Origin: Puffinus mauretanicus | Lineage: Eukaryota > Chordata > Aves > Procellariiformes > Procellariidae | NCBI GenBank assembly: GCA_023333565.1 | Contig: JAJKFH010003075.1 | Coordinates: 1,043,501-1,107,500, forward strand | Direction: 5' to 3' | Length of the DNA: 64,000 bases | Shown: piece after piece, positions 14,601-29,600 of the stretch | How the letters are laid out: each line of letters begins with the position of its first letter | Position numbering within the stretch: the first letter of the stretch is position 1 | Notes under the pieces: model-generated | What the model was told of the DNA's origin: nothing | The model's database searches: none | Seen by the model: the letters and a program-made list of their open reading frames with translations, nothing else | Program-made: the position numbers and the translations under genes

Positions 14601-17600
14601 CCAGAGGCAGATATTGCTTTGGTGCGGGACTCTGAGTTGCCAGGGCTTTTGCGTGCAAAGCCACCATCCGGCTCAACAGCAAAATCAGAGGGACAAGACT
14701 GCAGAGTACCACTCTGTATCATCACCCCTCCTTTGCTGCATGACACAAAACATGGGCTCCAACTATGAATAGGAGCTCCAAAGACGTATATGCTCCACCT
14801 ATATGTAGGTGCTCAATAATATGACATGGCACGCAGCCTACGTGTCATTTCCCACTTAATTAGTCACATCCTCAAAACATCAGGTCCCACGCACAGAGAG
14901 CGACTCATGTCCCCAAATCCTTAGATGGCATAAAAGTAATGGCAGCTGTGAAGAGCCATCCTCACAAAGATGCAAAAATGAAAAGATGAGCCATGGCTAT
15001 GTATGCCGAAGACTACTAAACATCATGGGGAAGAGGAACACAAAAAGCCCTGTTGGCGTTCCTGATTTGGAACCAGGAAAGATTTCAGCAAAAATGAGAT
15101 TAGACCCCAAAAAGTTAATAATAGCTTAGATTCACTTCCTTTACTCATATGTGTTGACTCAGTTCAAAATATGTTGTTCCCTGCCCTGAAAAGAAAACGC
15201 AGCTAACCTTCAAGCTGTCTCCACTGTGGGAAAAGGTGGTTTAAGTTACATATGGAAGCAATATGAGTCAACAGTTTGAAAATTCTCCTGGTAGCCAGCC
15301 AGGTTAATGGCCAAGCAGGTTAGAGTATCATGCTAAAAAAATGTGGTGAGTTAACTAGAATATATGTATACTCTAGCTCATACTCTGCAACACTGAAAAT
15401 AAACAGGTAACTCTTTTTAAAAATTGGGCTAAGTACAGGCATAACTCTAAACTATTCTTTGGGCACAAAACAAACATGAAGAGTTCCGATTGCCCCATGC
15501 TCCCCCCTCCATTATGCCAGTTGGAGTAATAAAACATATTGTATACACCCCATAAACCCTGTCTCATTTTTCAATATATATTTTAAATATTCTCCTCCAG
15601 TAGGGCTCTAAACTCTGGAATGACATAAGTCCGCCAGCCTTTTCTGGTTAAATGTACTGCTGTGCACTGATGGAAAAGTTGAACAGAGTGAACACATATA
15701 CCAGTGAACAACCGGTATGCATATGTAAGCACCCAGAAGCACATCACAAAATGGTTGGTTTGTGGGTGCAGAGCAGTGTGCAAGTGTATTCAGGTGTTAC
15801 TTTATTCAAAGAGCAAGTGAACACGTTCAAACTTACAGAATGTGTGGTTAACCTGAACTTTAAAAAAAAGAAAAAAAAAACAAAACAAAAAACAAAACAA
15901 ACGCTCCTGTAGCCTGCAGTGAAACCTTGTTAATGAATTTATGGAACTCATTAAAAAACCCTATCCGTAAAACCTTTAGGTAGTATCCCAACCTCACATA
16001 ATCAATGACCGAGAAAGCTCTATTGATTTAGTGGAATTTTACCTTGTAGGGAGCTAAAATCCAGTCCATTCACTAGCGCCTTTTACAGTAATCTGCCCTG
16101 GTAATAAGAAAACACTGCTTGAAGTGTGACACAATGACGTTGCCACCTATCTGTAGGCCATCAGTACAATAGCTCATATTCCTGTGAAAAGATTGCTGAA
16201 GCACCTACATTAGCGCTCGCTGCCAGCAGAAAACAGGAAAACTCAGGTTATTTCCACCTCCCAAAGAGCTTGGTGACCCTAGTGTTTTCACAGGAATTGT
16301 CACCGCACGCATCAGTAAATCATGCAATAAAACCATGGCCCAGGAAGTTCCAACGTCCCAGTGAACGCAACCCTGCAAAAGTGAACACAGCTCTGATAAC
16401 AACGGGATGTTGCCAGAGAAATATGTGAATCAGGGCCCTGTTGGGTGGGTAAAGTAGATCCATTTCATGAAATGAATAATTATTCTTTGTAAAAGCTTCA
16501 AAAACAGCTGAAGATATCAAGTGCAAAAGCAGCTGCCAAAGATAAAACAGTGAACCAGTAAACATTTCACTGCACAGGAATCTGCCATCTTCCGACACTG
16601 AGATTTCTGCCAAATTCTTGTTGAGATTTTCAGCTGCATAAGGGCCTCCACACAAATGCTCTTTTAAACACATTCAGAGACTTCAGGATTGTACTGACAT
16701 CCAATTGCAGCTCCTTTAGCTTTATAACCTGCCAGCAAGGCAAAAAATACTAAAGGTATTCAGCTCCCTGAGAAAGGCTATGTTTAGAACTAGTTTTTGT
16801 GGTTTGCATCTCAGCTATAAGAGAAGGGAAAAAGTTTGCTCCCGCCTGCAGTACAACCATCAAAATTCAACAAATTTAACTGAAAACTGGCAATGTGACT
16901 GTAACCAAGATTTCCACTGCTTACTGAATTCTCAAAATGTAGAAAGCAGTTAGAAACCCCAATCAAAAAGCACATGTCTGTTTGCTCACAGGTTGCTGCT
17001 ACTGGCTTGACCCTTTTTCTGAAGCTGCAGGCAAATTTCAGACATCTATCTGGGACTTCTAAATAGAAGACCAGTGAGCCGCAGTTCCCTTTTCAAAACA
17101 TGCAGTAGAAAAGAGAGAATGAATCACCTTCAGAAAGTGATGCACAACCAGAGGAATCCTGAATCACGCTGTGGAAATGCCCATTTCTTCTCACTGATTA
17201 CACAGGAAGTCTAGAGCAACCTTCATTCTTGAGGCTTCATCAGGAGAAACGACATGACTGAGGTCGGATCAGTTTGTGTCATGAAGACTTTAAGTAGCAC
17301 ATCCCATAGCAGTCTGCACTTCCCTAAGGAGAAACTGCTAGTCACTGCTACTGCATCACATGGGAAGATAAAACGGGAATACTAGCCCCAATCTAGGTAA
17401 CATTCATCTGTCAAAAACAGTGCCTTAAACTACACCGGGAGACAAGTCAGAAGCAGCATACCAATGTATGAGGTACACCATAATATTCCCTGTGTACACA
17501 GTGCTCCTTAATGAATGGGCAACCTCATTCTGCAATGATATACATTGCTGCTACACCTTAAGGGGAAAAAAAGGCAGTCAAGCACTTTGCAATAGTCTAA

Positions 17601-20600
17601 ATGACAAAGGCAGTGAACGGCACAGCTCACAGATTAGAAGAGGAATGATCCTTTTCATCTTCATTTGAGGAGATGCATAAAGGCTGGTGGGCACTTCTGT
17701 GACTCAAGCAGCTAGGGATGACAAGTGTTTTCCGTTTTTCCACTTTTCTTATCCTTTCTCCTTTTAAACAAAAAAATTGAAGACATCATCTTTTTTTTCT
17801 AGGGAAAGCAAAATCACTTCATGACAGTAACTATCTCTATAGCTTTTACACTAAAATTTCACAGAAGAGGAAGAGAACAGTCATTATGTATTCAGTAATT
17901 TTCAGAATAACTCTCAAACTCCTCACTGTTAGCCACAAATGAGAAATTAGAAATAGATATTTGCTGAAATAACTCGCTCCTTTCTTCTGCCTAAAAATTT
18001 GACAAATCGATTCATAAACATGCACAATGCCTTCTCCCAAAAAAGCTTTGCTTAATAAGACCCGAATGGAACAGGTCAGAACCAAGCTCTGAAAAGTTGG
18101 GCAGGGCCTTGGTAGGGCAATCGCAAGTGAAGTGGATGATAAACTGTTCCTCTTTCATAAGTAACCAAGCATCATTTGGCCTTTACTTTGAAATTCATTT
18201 TATGCAAATGTACTTTCTAGTTTATGGGCAACAAGAGTTCATTTTCTTTTTCTTTTTCTCCTCCTCAATTAAACAAGCAAAGGGAACAGTTCTAGTACCA
18301 GCATGTCACTTGTTTGATACTAGAACTCCACAGGCTTGTTTATTTTCATAAAAGTATATTAAAATATGGGCTATTTTTAGGCTAGCAAATTACTTCTTGC
18401 ATCTCTTCCATGCTGCTACAAACCAAGTCCTCTGCTCTGTGCAACCTACCAGTTAGAGGGATGCCTGTGTATACAACATTTATACTGATGTAATGTAACG
18501 CACCCACAAAACTGAATTGCATCCACTATCACAATTACCAAGTGCTTCCAAGACCCTAAATATTCTTACCTGTGGCCAATACCAGTGGGAGACACGACTA
18601 ACACTACCTAGCAGCTCAGAACCAAGACCTTTGATGCAGTTTGAGACCACTGGAAAAGACACTGAAAAGACAATGTAACAGATGCCCTGAAACATTGCCA
18701 GTTTTCCAGCACATAGTGGCATTCCCATTTGAAACCAGTATTGTCCTTACAATTTTTTTAAATGTTGTAACTGCTGCATAGCAAAGCCAAGGAACTACAT
18801 TGCTCCTGCCTCTGCTGCTGTTTCATTTTTTAAGGTACAGGAAAACCTCATCAACTACTGTAATCTCTTCTCAGTGCTCTTCCTGATGCCAGTAGTAAAT
18901 GAAACAAAGAGAAAAGAGATTTTTAAAAAGGTATCTTAGCTTTAAAGAAGTTTACTCTTGGTATATGTGCACCAAGAAAAAAAGAGCTACTTCACCCCCA
19001 AATTTAGTTCAAATTATCTTTTCTCTTCATGCAATGCAGAAAGTCATGAAGTGTAAATGAAAGGAGCAATTCTGCCTTACAGGAAAGGAAAAAATCCCTC
19101 TACTTGTTTTTAGTTGTGTCTGTCTGGTTTAAGAAGATGACAATATACTAACAATCTTCAGGGAAGAAAATCCATCACAGCTGATCCTATTGAGAGTCAT
19201 TCCAACAGCCACCACAGCAGAAGCCTCTTCGCTAAGCTTACAGAAACCTCCCAACCGAAGCTCAGTCTTTGCTTCAGAGATAAGGCAACAAAGGTGGCAG
19301 GGAACCCCCTGTCCATCATGGTGATGGCAGCGTGCTCCCATCCGTCAGGAAACATTAGACTTGAATTTCAAGTCTACAGAATACTATTTCTGTTTAGAAA
19401 TGAAACTATAATAAAACCAGGTCCGTTTTTTGTTTGTCATTTTGTATCTCTACATCCTATCTTAAGCCTGACAGTCCTTGAGAGTAAATACCTAGCTGAA
19501 GGTTCCTTGTAGAGTCTTCAACAGTGAGTAGATCTAGCTGGGCCATGTTGTTAAATACAACTTCTTCTGACAAATCCTCCAGCTGTGTAAGCAGAAGCTT
19601 ACTATCCTCTTGCCTTAAGACAGTGTGCAGTTCAAAGAAAGCAGGATGCAACTTTCCGCTTCATTCCAAAAAGTAAGTTGTAGTTTTCATGAGGTTGTTC
19701 TACTGCCAATGACAGCAAGATTTAATTGGCAGTATTTAATTTAATCACTTTTCAGCACTATTTGAGATAACCTGCTACAAACACAAAACAAGAACAGGGG
19801 GACATGTTCAGATCATACAAGCAGATTTTCAACCAGTTTTCCATAAACACACACACACACGAAATGGGTACTGTTAACAATCAGCTAAGAATATGCAACC
19901 ATATGTGTGTGTCGCACTGGGAAATTTAACACGGAAAGCCAAGGGCCAAGAAGGACAGATTTAAATAGAAGAGAACTGATGCTCCAGGTTATCCCAGTGA
20001 TCCACATAACACAAGTGTTTATCGCCAACAGCGGTGAGAACAGCTTCCTCACAGGCTGAGAAACAAAAAGCGGTAGGTGTGACTCATCCAAACACGCAGC
20101 TTTGTACACAAAGCAGGCTCTTCACTGATAAAAACAGAAGGCCAGATTTCTAGCCACAGCACCATTTCAACTGTCAGATATCACAGAATAAAAATATAGG
20201 CCACTCCAAACGTTTTCGTTTCCTTGCAGGAAGGCAGAAGACTCACTCTCCTGCATCAAAAGTTGGTTAGACCTCCAAAGCAAGTTTCAAAATGCTTCAT
20301 TTATTTCCTTCTCTTTAAGGATCGTGAAATGTCCTAAGTATCAGGTTCAAACAGACTCATGGACCTTCGGCTCTTCTTTCTGGAATTAAGGTTCAATCCT
20401 GACTGTCCTATGCAATTCAAAACACATTTTTAACATGGTGGTTTGCAGCCATGTCCTAATCATAAACAGTCGCTTCCTCCGGTGATCAGGAATAGGACAC
20501 AAGCAAATGGAATGAAGCTGCGTTAGGGGAAGTTCAGATTGGACATTAGAAAAAGGTTCTTCACTGAGAGGGTGGTCGGTCACTGGAACAGGCTCCCCAG

Positions 20601-23600
20601 GGAAGTGGTCACGGCACCAAGCCTGTCAGAGTTCAAGGCGTGTCTGGATGATGCTCTTAGTCATAAGATTTAGGTTTAAGTAGTCCTGGGCAGAGCAGGG
20701 AATTGGACTGAATGATCCTCATGGGTCCCTTCCAACTTGAGATATCCTGTGATTCTATGATTCCTCCTCTGTCCTGCTGCACATAACTACATTTTCTATC
20801 ATCTGGCTCCCTCTGCACTTCTGAAATGGATGCACAATTAATGTACTGTCATCCCTGAAGTTTCACAGGCCATGAATCAATCCCCCTCAAAGCCATGCTA
20901 TTATTGAAGAATGATACTTCTTTATTTGGTAAAGCTAGGTGCTTTTTTTCTTTCTGGTTTTTGAAAGCTATAGAGTACTTGGAGTTATACCTCTCATGCC
21001 TTTATTTCCTTGCTGTGTTACCAATCTAGTTTGAGTTTTGTTTTGAACATCTAAAAAAATCCTGGACTGAAATTCATATCATTACCTTATTTCAAGAGCT
21101 GCAAAGTTTACGGAAAATCCTAACATACTCAATAAAAATCACAAGCATGGACAATGAAATTGCTACATCTTTCTAGCCCGGTGCAGAATTTTTCAAAAAA
21201 ATCTGAATCATTTCTGGTTCCCAACTATGGTAAAAGCCATCCACATTCCTCACCCCCCAGCAGGAATCAGCAAGAACCGCTCAGCGTCCAATGCAAGCTC
21301 AGGCCACCCAACCAACGTACAGGTTCACCAAGTGTCTCCAACAGCACACGTGCCCAGGTGGACAGGAAAGGAAGGTACAAAGTGCCTTTTCCCAAGTGCA
21401 AATGCCTCCACCAGCATGACTGGCATGGAAGGATTCAGGCTGGTCTACCTAAGACCAGAGAGGAATCTCCGGCACTGTGTGTAAATGATGTATCTTTATC
21501 ATATGAGAAGAGTAGAAACTCAAAGTGTAACCTTTGCTGCCATTTAAAAGGGCCCAATAAAAAGTCTAGAGTGCTCCAAAAGTATCTGTTCTACTAAAAT
21601 TGAACATACAAATAGTTCCCATCAGGAGAGCAATATGTGAGAACACGTGACTAAGCCCCAGAACATAACATAAGTATTATTTCCTCATGATCAGATGTAA
21701 ATGCGATACCGCCTAATGCCAAGACATTCCTGTTACAACAGTTCTAACCATCACAGCCACTGCCTTCAAAACACACTAAAGCAAGAATGCAGGCTGAAGC
21801 ATCCAACACTGTATTTATAGTTATGCAACACTATTTTTTAGAATTGCTACATATGTACTGCCCAACCACACACATGAAAACACATTCACTTTCTGGTCTA
21901 AAAGCACAGTATAATGTAATAGATTAGATCTAAGCGTCAACAGTTTCTTAAAATATCTGGCACAAAGAGCTCAGCTTTCAATAACCAACACAGAGAGAAC
22001 AAGCTCCCCATTCACTGAAGAAAGTCAGCTGGGAGAAGGGTTTGCCCTCCTCAGCAAATTATTTTATAAACAGGGAATTAATGTTGAATCTTAGGTCTGC
22101 CTTGAAAGAGTTCTTATTTTTAAGTCAAAGTTTAAACATCCACTAAAATACACATCCAAAAAAGAATCAACTCAAGAATATTACTGAAAAGAAAAACAAC
22201 GCATATGCTGCAATAATATGAACACAAGAAGACCCAAGCAAATACTGCACATTATTTGTTGTTGCTGTCCTCTAAAAACAACATTAAAGCTAATTAAGTA
22301 TCAGCTTGTTTACAACAAGGCAGGCTACAAGCCTAATGTGTGTTTTTTAAGCTGCAGTAGCCACTAATATTAAAAAGTCTAATAATTAAAACAAAACAAT
22401 AAAACCATCAAAGGAGCACCAAAATGCAAATACCCCAGACTGTCTAAGCCTGGGTGGCCACCCAGGGCTCTTAAGACTCATGCAGCTTGCAAGCAGTTCC
22501 AGAGCTGCTCCCCTGCCTGGGCTATGGGAGCTCCTAGACAGTAGCTGGGGTGGCTGAGAGCGTTGCTGTTTAGTCCCAAATTCCTGCAGCTGGAAAGTCG
22601 ACATTACCAAGTTACTTCAGGACCCATCCACAGTCTTGTCCAACAGAAGAGAGCGCAGATCCCTGGGGACTCAGGACTCCCTGGGGGTTCACGACTACCT
22701 CCACCTAGCAATGAATCCCAGAGCTTGCCTTTCTCCCAGCCTTGGGAGATACGGTGCAGTTCCAGCCATGAGACCATCAGGACCGGGACCTGTAGGGTCA
22801 GGCAGGCTGGCAACTGCAGTCTAAACCAAAACAGAATTCTGCTCCAGCACCAATTTCTCCGCCTCCCATCGATTTATCAAATTTCAGCTCCAGAGTTCCT
22901 GCTGCTTCCTCTGGGAGACCCCACCACAATGTCTCATGAATATTCTCATGAATAAGACATTTACGTTGGTACTTGGCCTAACTCTTCTTTCACCGTGTTT
23001 CACAACACAACACCTACCTACAGCACTGTATATTAGTTCTTCAGTTAAAAAGGAAAAAATTAGTACCACCACATAGAGGTCAGTTGGCACCCCTGCCATT
23101 TCACAGTTGTTCCCCACCATTCCCCTGAAAAAATTATCCAGTAATTTGACTCTCCAAATCATTTAGCTGAGAACAAAAGGTTTGACAGGATTCACGGGAT
23201 GAAATTATCTTCCATTTCTAAGGTCTCCCGTTCTGACAGAACATCCTGTCCTTTTCTGTTCATTTGATATGACTTCCATGTACAGCAGTGATTGTCTTAA
23301 TTCATGTGAATCATTTAAAATTACAGTCCACTGACCTATAGCTCGCTATAAAACAGAAATATGATATATATAAAATATATATAAAGTTGGAAATATTCCG
23401 TTAGAAGAAAGGAGCTACACTGGTTTATGTTACGCAAGGATCCAGCCCAATATAAGAAACAGACAAAGAGAACTGACAGAGACGTTTTAACTGGAAATAG
23501 TTAAAAACATGGGACTGTTCTGATCATTAACATCATATTTGTGTTGAAGAGAAGAGTCTTGCTTCTTAGTGAAAAGGTGCCTCATTTTTCTAGTTGGGCA

Positions 23601-26600
23601 AGCCATATAGCTCTTTCTAGTGCCAAGAGCGGGCTATGCGTCATGGCCTTTCCTGCATGCTGTGAGCAGAGCTGCTCCCTAAGCACCGCACGGCTGATCG
23701 GCACACGCACACTAGTTATGACATTTCCCAGAAAAGAGGGCAATGAGAAACTGGTTGCGTTCATTTCTCTGGAAGCTACATAGCCTGCTCCCAGATACCA
23801 TCTTTCCAGGAGAGCAGGCATGCTCTTAAACCATGTGCTGGGAATTACACTGTAAACATGAAATGACGAAGGTTCTTGGGAAGAGACAAATTTGGACAAG
23901 GCAGTAAGGCTTCCGCTGAAAACCAAACTTCTTTTCCGCTCAGTTACACCAGTAATTCTGAATGGTTAAATCCTGACTTAAATCTCCAGGTGTGAGAGAC
24001 CAAGCTCTGGCCTTTTTTTTTTTTTTTTTTAAAAATACTCCACATTCCCACTTGCCATATATCACTCAGTCCTCACCCATTTGCCGACCCATCCAACTTA
24101 ACCGTACATCTCTCTTCTCCTTCCATCCTGCATGATGTTTCTCTGTAGTTTCATAGAAAAAAAATATTTCAAGTGTTGCTGAATTTTTAAGAACCATTGG
24201 CATTAAAAAAATCCTGTGGGTCTACCAGAGGTGTATTAACAAGCATGGCCACACAACCTGTCACAGTCCATCACTTCAGGCAAGCACAGTCAAGGCCATC
24301 CTGAACAAATCAGATGGTACACATCGTGCTGTTTTTTTCTGACACACTGTGATATACAAAATAATCATTTTGGACAATGAAGTCACCACAGTGCCCAAAT
24401 CAACTACCATGAGCTCAAAGGCACACACAGAGACTTCACAGCCAGCCACAAGCTGCAGGCGTGACCAAGCATGCAAAGCAAGGCAGCCTCATGTACCTTA
24501 CAACCTTAACAGCCAAGAGTTCCACGTCACGGAGCTTGCCACAAAACCAGGCTGGCACAGGAGGATATGTGATATCCGGCCTTAACACGGCAATTAAAAG
24601 CATCATGTTAAGACAGCAGTGTCTGGTACAAAACTCCAGCTGATTGTTCTTGTATTAAAAGCTAGCAACACAGGAGGATGTGAAACTTTAGCTTGTTCAA
24701 AAAAAAGTAAAGCAAAGCAGACTAAAAGCAAAGATAAGTTCAAGTAGGCGAGACATTTAAGAAGGACTTTTTTGAGGGGAAGGAAAAAAAGTCCAGAGTT
24801 TATTAAAAGAAAAAAAAGTAGATGTGCCAGAACATTTTTCCCTGTAAACATGAAGCAGTCAAACACTAATTTTTTCCCCCTCTACTTTATCCTCACGTGA
24901 TTTAAAAATTCATACAGTCCTAAGAGTCTGTAGCTCTGTATGGTTTAGAAGAACATCTGTTTAAAAATTCTTCACCTAACACTTGAAGAAAAATAAAGAG
25001 AAAGGCGGTGAATTGTGAAGAAGAAATATTTCCTTAAAAGACAAACAGAAAAAAAAACAGCTACAAGAAATGGTGAAGAAAAGGGTAAGGTGGCAAAACT
25101 TCAGAGGAAATAAGTGTTCACTCAGTTAAAGGAGGATAGGTTTGAGGCTGATTTTTCACAGGCCCTCCAGAAGAGAGGCCTGGCAGCCACAGGCTCTTAT
25201 TTTCCACCTGCAAACACACTCATTCCCACACTTTGCAGGTGCAGCTATCCCATTCCAAACACTCCGTGTTTTCTTTCGCAGGAAAGCTGTACAGCACGTT
25301 CTTCAGGGAAAATGCAGAGCTGACAGCTGAACTTGGGGCAAAAGCCCAATGCAGCACATTGCAGACGCTGGAGTATGTCCCTCCCTACACAGTCGTGCGT
25401 ACCAGACCTACCGTGCACAGCACCATGGGCACCCAGACTAGGAATTGCTCTCACTTCACAGGATTATGCCCCAATCTGCAACAGCACGAACACCGTCGGA
25501 TATTACTGGCTACAGAGCACATAATAAGATACTGAAAGCTTCTTCCAAAAAAGAAAAAAAAGAAAACCAGACCAAAGCACACCTTAAATCCTTCACAGGA
25601 GGCACAGCAGTATCATATGTGAACATAGAGATACTGTGGGGAGCAAAATGTAACTTCAGTTTTCCCTTAGAACTGTGGGGCGGAAAAAAAAAAGGCCATG
25701 GATTGTCTGATACTTGTGCAGAAAGCAGCATCGCACCCACATTTTCAGAAAGCCACAAGAGTGTGTGGGTTCTCTGTTTTTGGAACAAGAGCACAGTGAA
25801 AGCAAGCCTGTTTACTTTAGACACTGTACAAAGACTTATTTTTTTAAAATAAATGGATGAAAGGATGCCTCCCCTCTAAGGATTTAGCAGAAAATAAAAG
25901 GCAGATTTATATTTCTAATCTATGCAAATATCTACTCTACAGGGCCTCACAAAGACTGCTTTATATCAGACAGTATGCAGATCCCAGGTGCTTTAAATAT
26001 GCCAAAAGCATGCGCAGCATCTCCACCTGCGACGGCTGCTCACTCTGAGAACAGCTGGATGACTAAAAAGAGGTTGTCTAAGTAGCCTTCCATGAAAAAT
26101 GCCTTTTGCTGATGTGCCAACCCCCATACTCCCACCCAAATGGCTCCTGCTGTAGCTGCCATCAAGCCTGGAGAGGGTTTTTTTGTTTGTTTGTTTGGTC
26201 TTTTTAAATTTGGTTTATCACAAATTCTTCTAGAAATTTTCAAATTACAGCAATTACCACATGGTGAAACTCCTACTGACACCTTAAAAAACTATCATGG
26301 GGCTTTAATTCATAATTCCCCCTGGAAGATGTCTGTGGGACTGGGTGCAGGTAGAATGCCAGGACTAGAGGTGGGGGAGATGCTGAAGTCACTGAGATCT
26401 TGGAGGAGACAGGATTAAGATCAGGGGATATGTACAGATGGGAGCCTCAACCCAAGACAAAAGAAACAGAGTAGAAAGAGTAGGGAAATAAGAGGACTAG
26501 ACGGTAGGAAATAGCTCTCCTAGGAGAAGGCCCAATGCCAAGAGTACAATGCTATTATGTTGAAAGGAAGGCATAGCAATAACATCTATTTCGTTGCCAT

Positions 26601-29600
26601 TCCCAGAAAGAAGAGACAGGTACTCTACAACTGCTTTCTGTATGTTTCCCTAAGACATTCGCAGGAGGATTCCGTCACAGGTCAAGAAACATGGCTGTCC
26701 TGAGAAGCCTCACCATTCACACTCAAACTCACTAACCGAGCAAGACTGACGATGTCCTGCTGGCACTTCTTAGCCTGTCCCCATGCTCCACTTAACTTTG
26801 TCTGAGGAGGAAAAAACCCCACACCACTAATGTTTGCATCTTTAAGCAAGTGTCAATTTTGTAAAAAAGAAGTGAAGAATTGCAAGCCACAGAGTCAGAT
26901 CTGACCTACTAAAACGATTAATGTATCCCCCGGAGTACGTTTTGCCTCATCTTTTCTCGCAGGCCTCAGAGGTTGACTTCAAAGAGCTGTTAGCTGAATA
27001 AACTGCTCTGGCAGCCTTGTCTTTTCATTTTCTTTCCCAAGGATCCCACAGGCCCCTCTTTCTCACATTATCAGAAATACCTCCCACAAATTAACTACAG
27101 GCATCTCACATTAAGTCATGGCTGTGCTTGTGTTTATATGACAGGTGCCTGCAGCTCTACAGGTCCTCAATAACCAGTTACATGGCCAACACAGGTAGCC
27201 CATTCACCCACTCAGTCACTCAATACCCATCCATCTTTGAAATGACGAGGTCGTTTGGGCACAAACTGAAATACAAGAAATTTCTTCTAAACATAAAACC
27301 CCCTTCCTTATTGCAAGGGTGATTGAACACTGGAACAGGTTTCCCAGAAGCGTGGAGTCTCTCCATCCATGGAGATATTTAAAACCCAGTGGGACACAGT
27401 CCTAGAGCAATCTCCTCTAGATTGACCCTGCTCTGAGCAGATGATCTCCAGAGGTACCTTCCAACCTCAACCATCCTGCAACTCCGTGGTTAGCACTGCC
27501 ACTTGCGTTTAGCTTCAGCAAGTCAACTGACACTCCCACACCGCACCTCTGAAGGACAGCACTGACTTCTTACTAGGTTACTCTTCCACTCCTCTCCCAG
27601 CATGTCACATACAGACAGGCTTCCATAGAGTCTGTTCACTGCTGGGGGACATACCACTTGGAGCTGTGTTACTCACCCTTATTTCTGCATCCACATTTGG
27701 CTTGTGCAATACAGGAAGTTACCAGCAAAACCATGAAGACTCCTGACCACTACCAACACCTGTAGGCAGCTAAAATCCAGGAGCCTGCAGGCATAATTAG
27801 CATTTTAGACATCCAACAGTAATGATAAAGTGTAAAGAAGTTATGATTTTATAAATAAATTATTATGGCTTCACCTAAATATGAACTGTCTTATTTGTAC
27901 AAGGATTCCTCCTGTTGGTCCCAATCGCCAAACAACAGTAGAACACAAAATGGTCCACAGATTGTTTTGAAGAGTCAGATGGGTCTTTCAAATAAAAATG
28001 ATTAAGGAACACTGCCTCAGAGCCACTGACCAACTCCACAAGTAATGCTGCTCTCAACCAAAAAAAAACCTAAAAGCCTTGGATCATTTTCCCTCTTTGC
28101 GATGACAGCACATGAGGTGCGGGGGGCTGCAGTTGCAGGAGGAGGAGGAGGAGTTGCAGGGAGGAATATTCAATTCAGAACAAATCTCTCAAAACCAGCT
28201 ATCAAGCCAAAGTCTATAATCCTACAGATCAGAGGCGGAGTAAACCATCTCAATACAGCAATTCCTTGGTTTTTGAATACTTGTGGATTATGTAAGTGTT
28301 TGCTGAATTATTCTCAGAAGACTTTTCATCATCTTCAAGGAATATTAATCAACCCTGGAAATTCTAGAGTCTGCAATTAACTAAAAGCCTGGACTGAGAG
28401 GTGGGTTTCACCTCAAGCTCCAAACATGGTCAGGCAAGCTCAGGGCTGGAGATGTTTCCACCAAGAGAAGGTTACAAAGGTAACAGGTTCGCTGCTAGCA
28501 GTGCTGTCACTAGCTTTGTAGCTTCAGCCTTTGGTGATGGTTTTGTTTTGGGGTTGAGTTAGTTTGTTTGTGGTGGTTCTGCAGCTTCCCAGAATGAGAT
28601 GAAGTGTCTGATCACGAGTTTTGCATTTAAGACAGATTTGTCATTTGTACATAAATGTAAGTCAGACACATAGGCACTGAGTGGGCGAGTCTAGTGCCTA
28701 CCTCACCATCACAGGTAATCGTATCATGATCAAGCCTAATCCTAAAAGCAGCCAGTCTCAATTTCAAAACAAATGTTTAATCAGTTTACCAAGAATAAAC
28801 AAAGCCAAAAAACCCTACAACCCCCCACCCCTGCATCTGTCCATCTAATCACATGTTAGACTAAGCCTTTCTCTGCCATTTGTTTCGGAAGAGTCCTCCG
28901 TGTCCCCACCACTCATTGCTTCAAACATGCGATTTACAGTATCTACCTAGAATTGCACAGTTGAAGGTTTGCTGCCATCACATCATCTACAGTGAAGCAA
29001 TTCCACTTCAGGAAACAAAAAAAACAACACCACCAACAAAATCTTAACATGCTATTCTGTATCTGAGATCCATTAGTAAGCTGCTGGTTTTGCTGCAGAC
29101 ATTTAAAGAAACGCAAGAGGCACTTATAAGACTCTGCAGCTTATGTTATCAATCACTTCAGAAAGAAAAACAATTCAGCAGCCACTCCAATTGAGAGTGC
29201 TGTGAACTTCAATTGTCACTGAAATGTTTTGTTATTACCAACCTGGGCAGAATGAGCAAACACACCTCTGCAGGTGAGCTATGAATGAGCAATCAGCACT
29301 GCAGGCTGCAGCTTGAAGAGATAATAGCATCCAAGTAGCTACAATGCTTCCTTGCACACAGCTAGGCCAGGATTGGAATGACAAAAGTGAGCAACAGAAC
29401 ATTTCAGACATTCCGACTGCATGTTAAATAATTCTGAAGGAAAAGCTATGAGGCTTCCCTCTCCCAACGCGTACAAAGCCTGAACACACAGATACAGACA
29501 AGCATTGATGTTCAGTCTATTCCCAGAGAAATTTAAGTTTTGCGATGCTTTCAGCCACTGTTTGGCAAGAATTCTGCATATATAGTAGTCAAGGGACTGC

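Noticed and set aside
19457..19651. Minus-strand frame with an acidic, leucine-rich peptide ([12 protein letters not shown])
   Set aside because: It could be mistaken for an exon in the PTPN14 orientation, but it does not belong to the PTPN14 N-terminus, and the flanking exons already join in phase without it.
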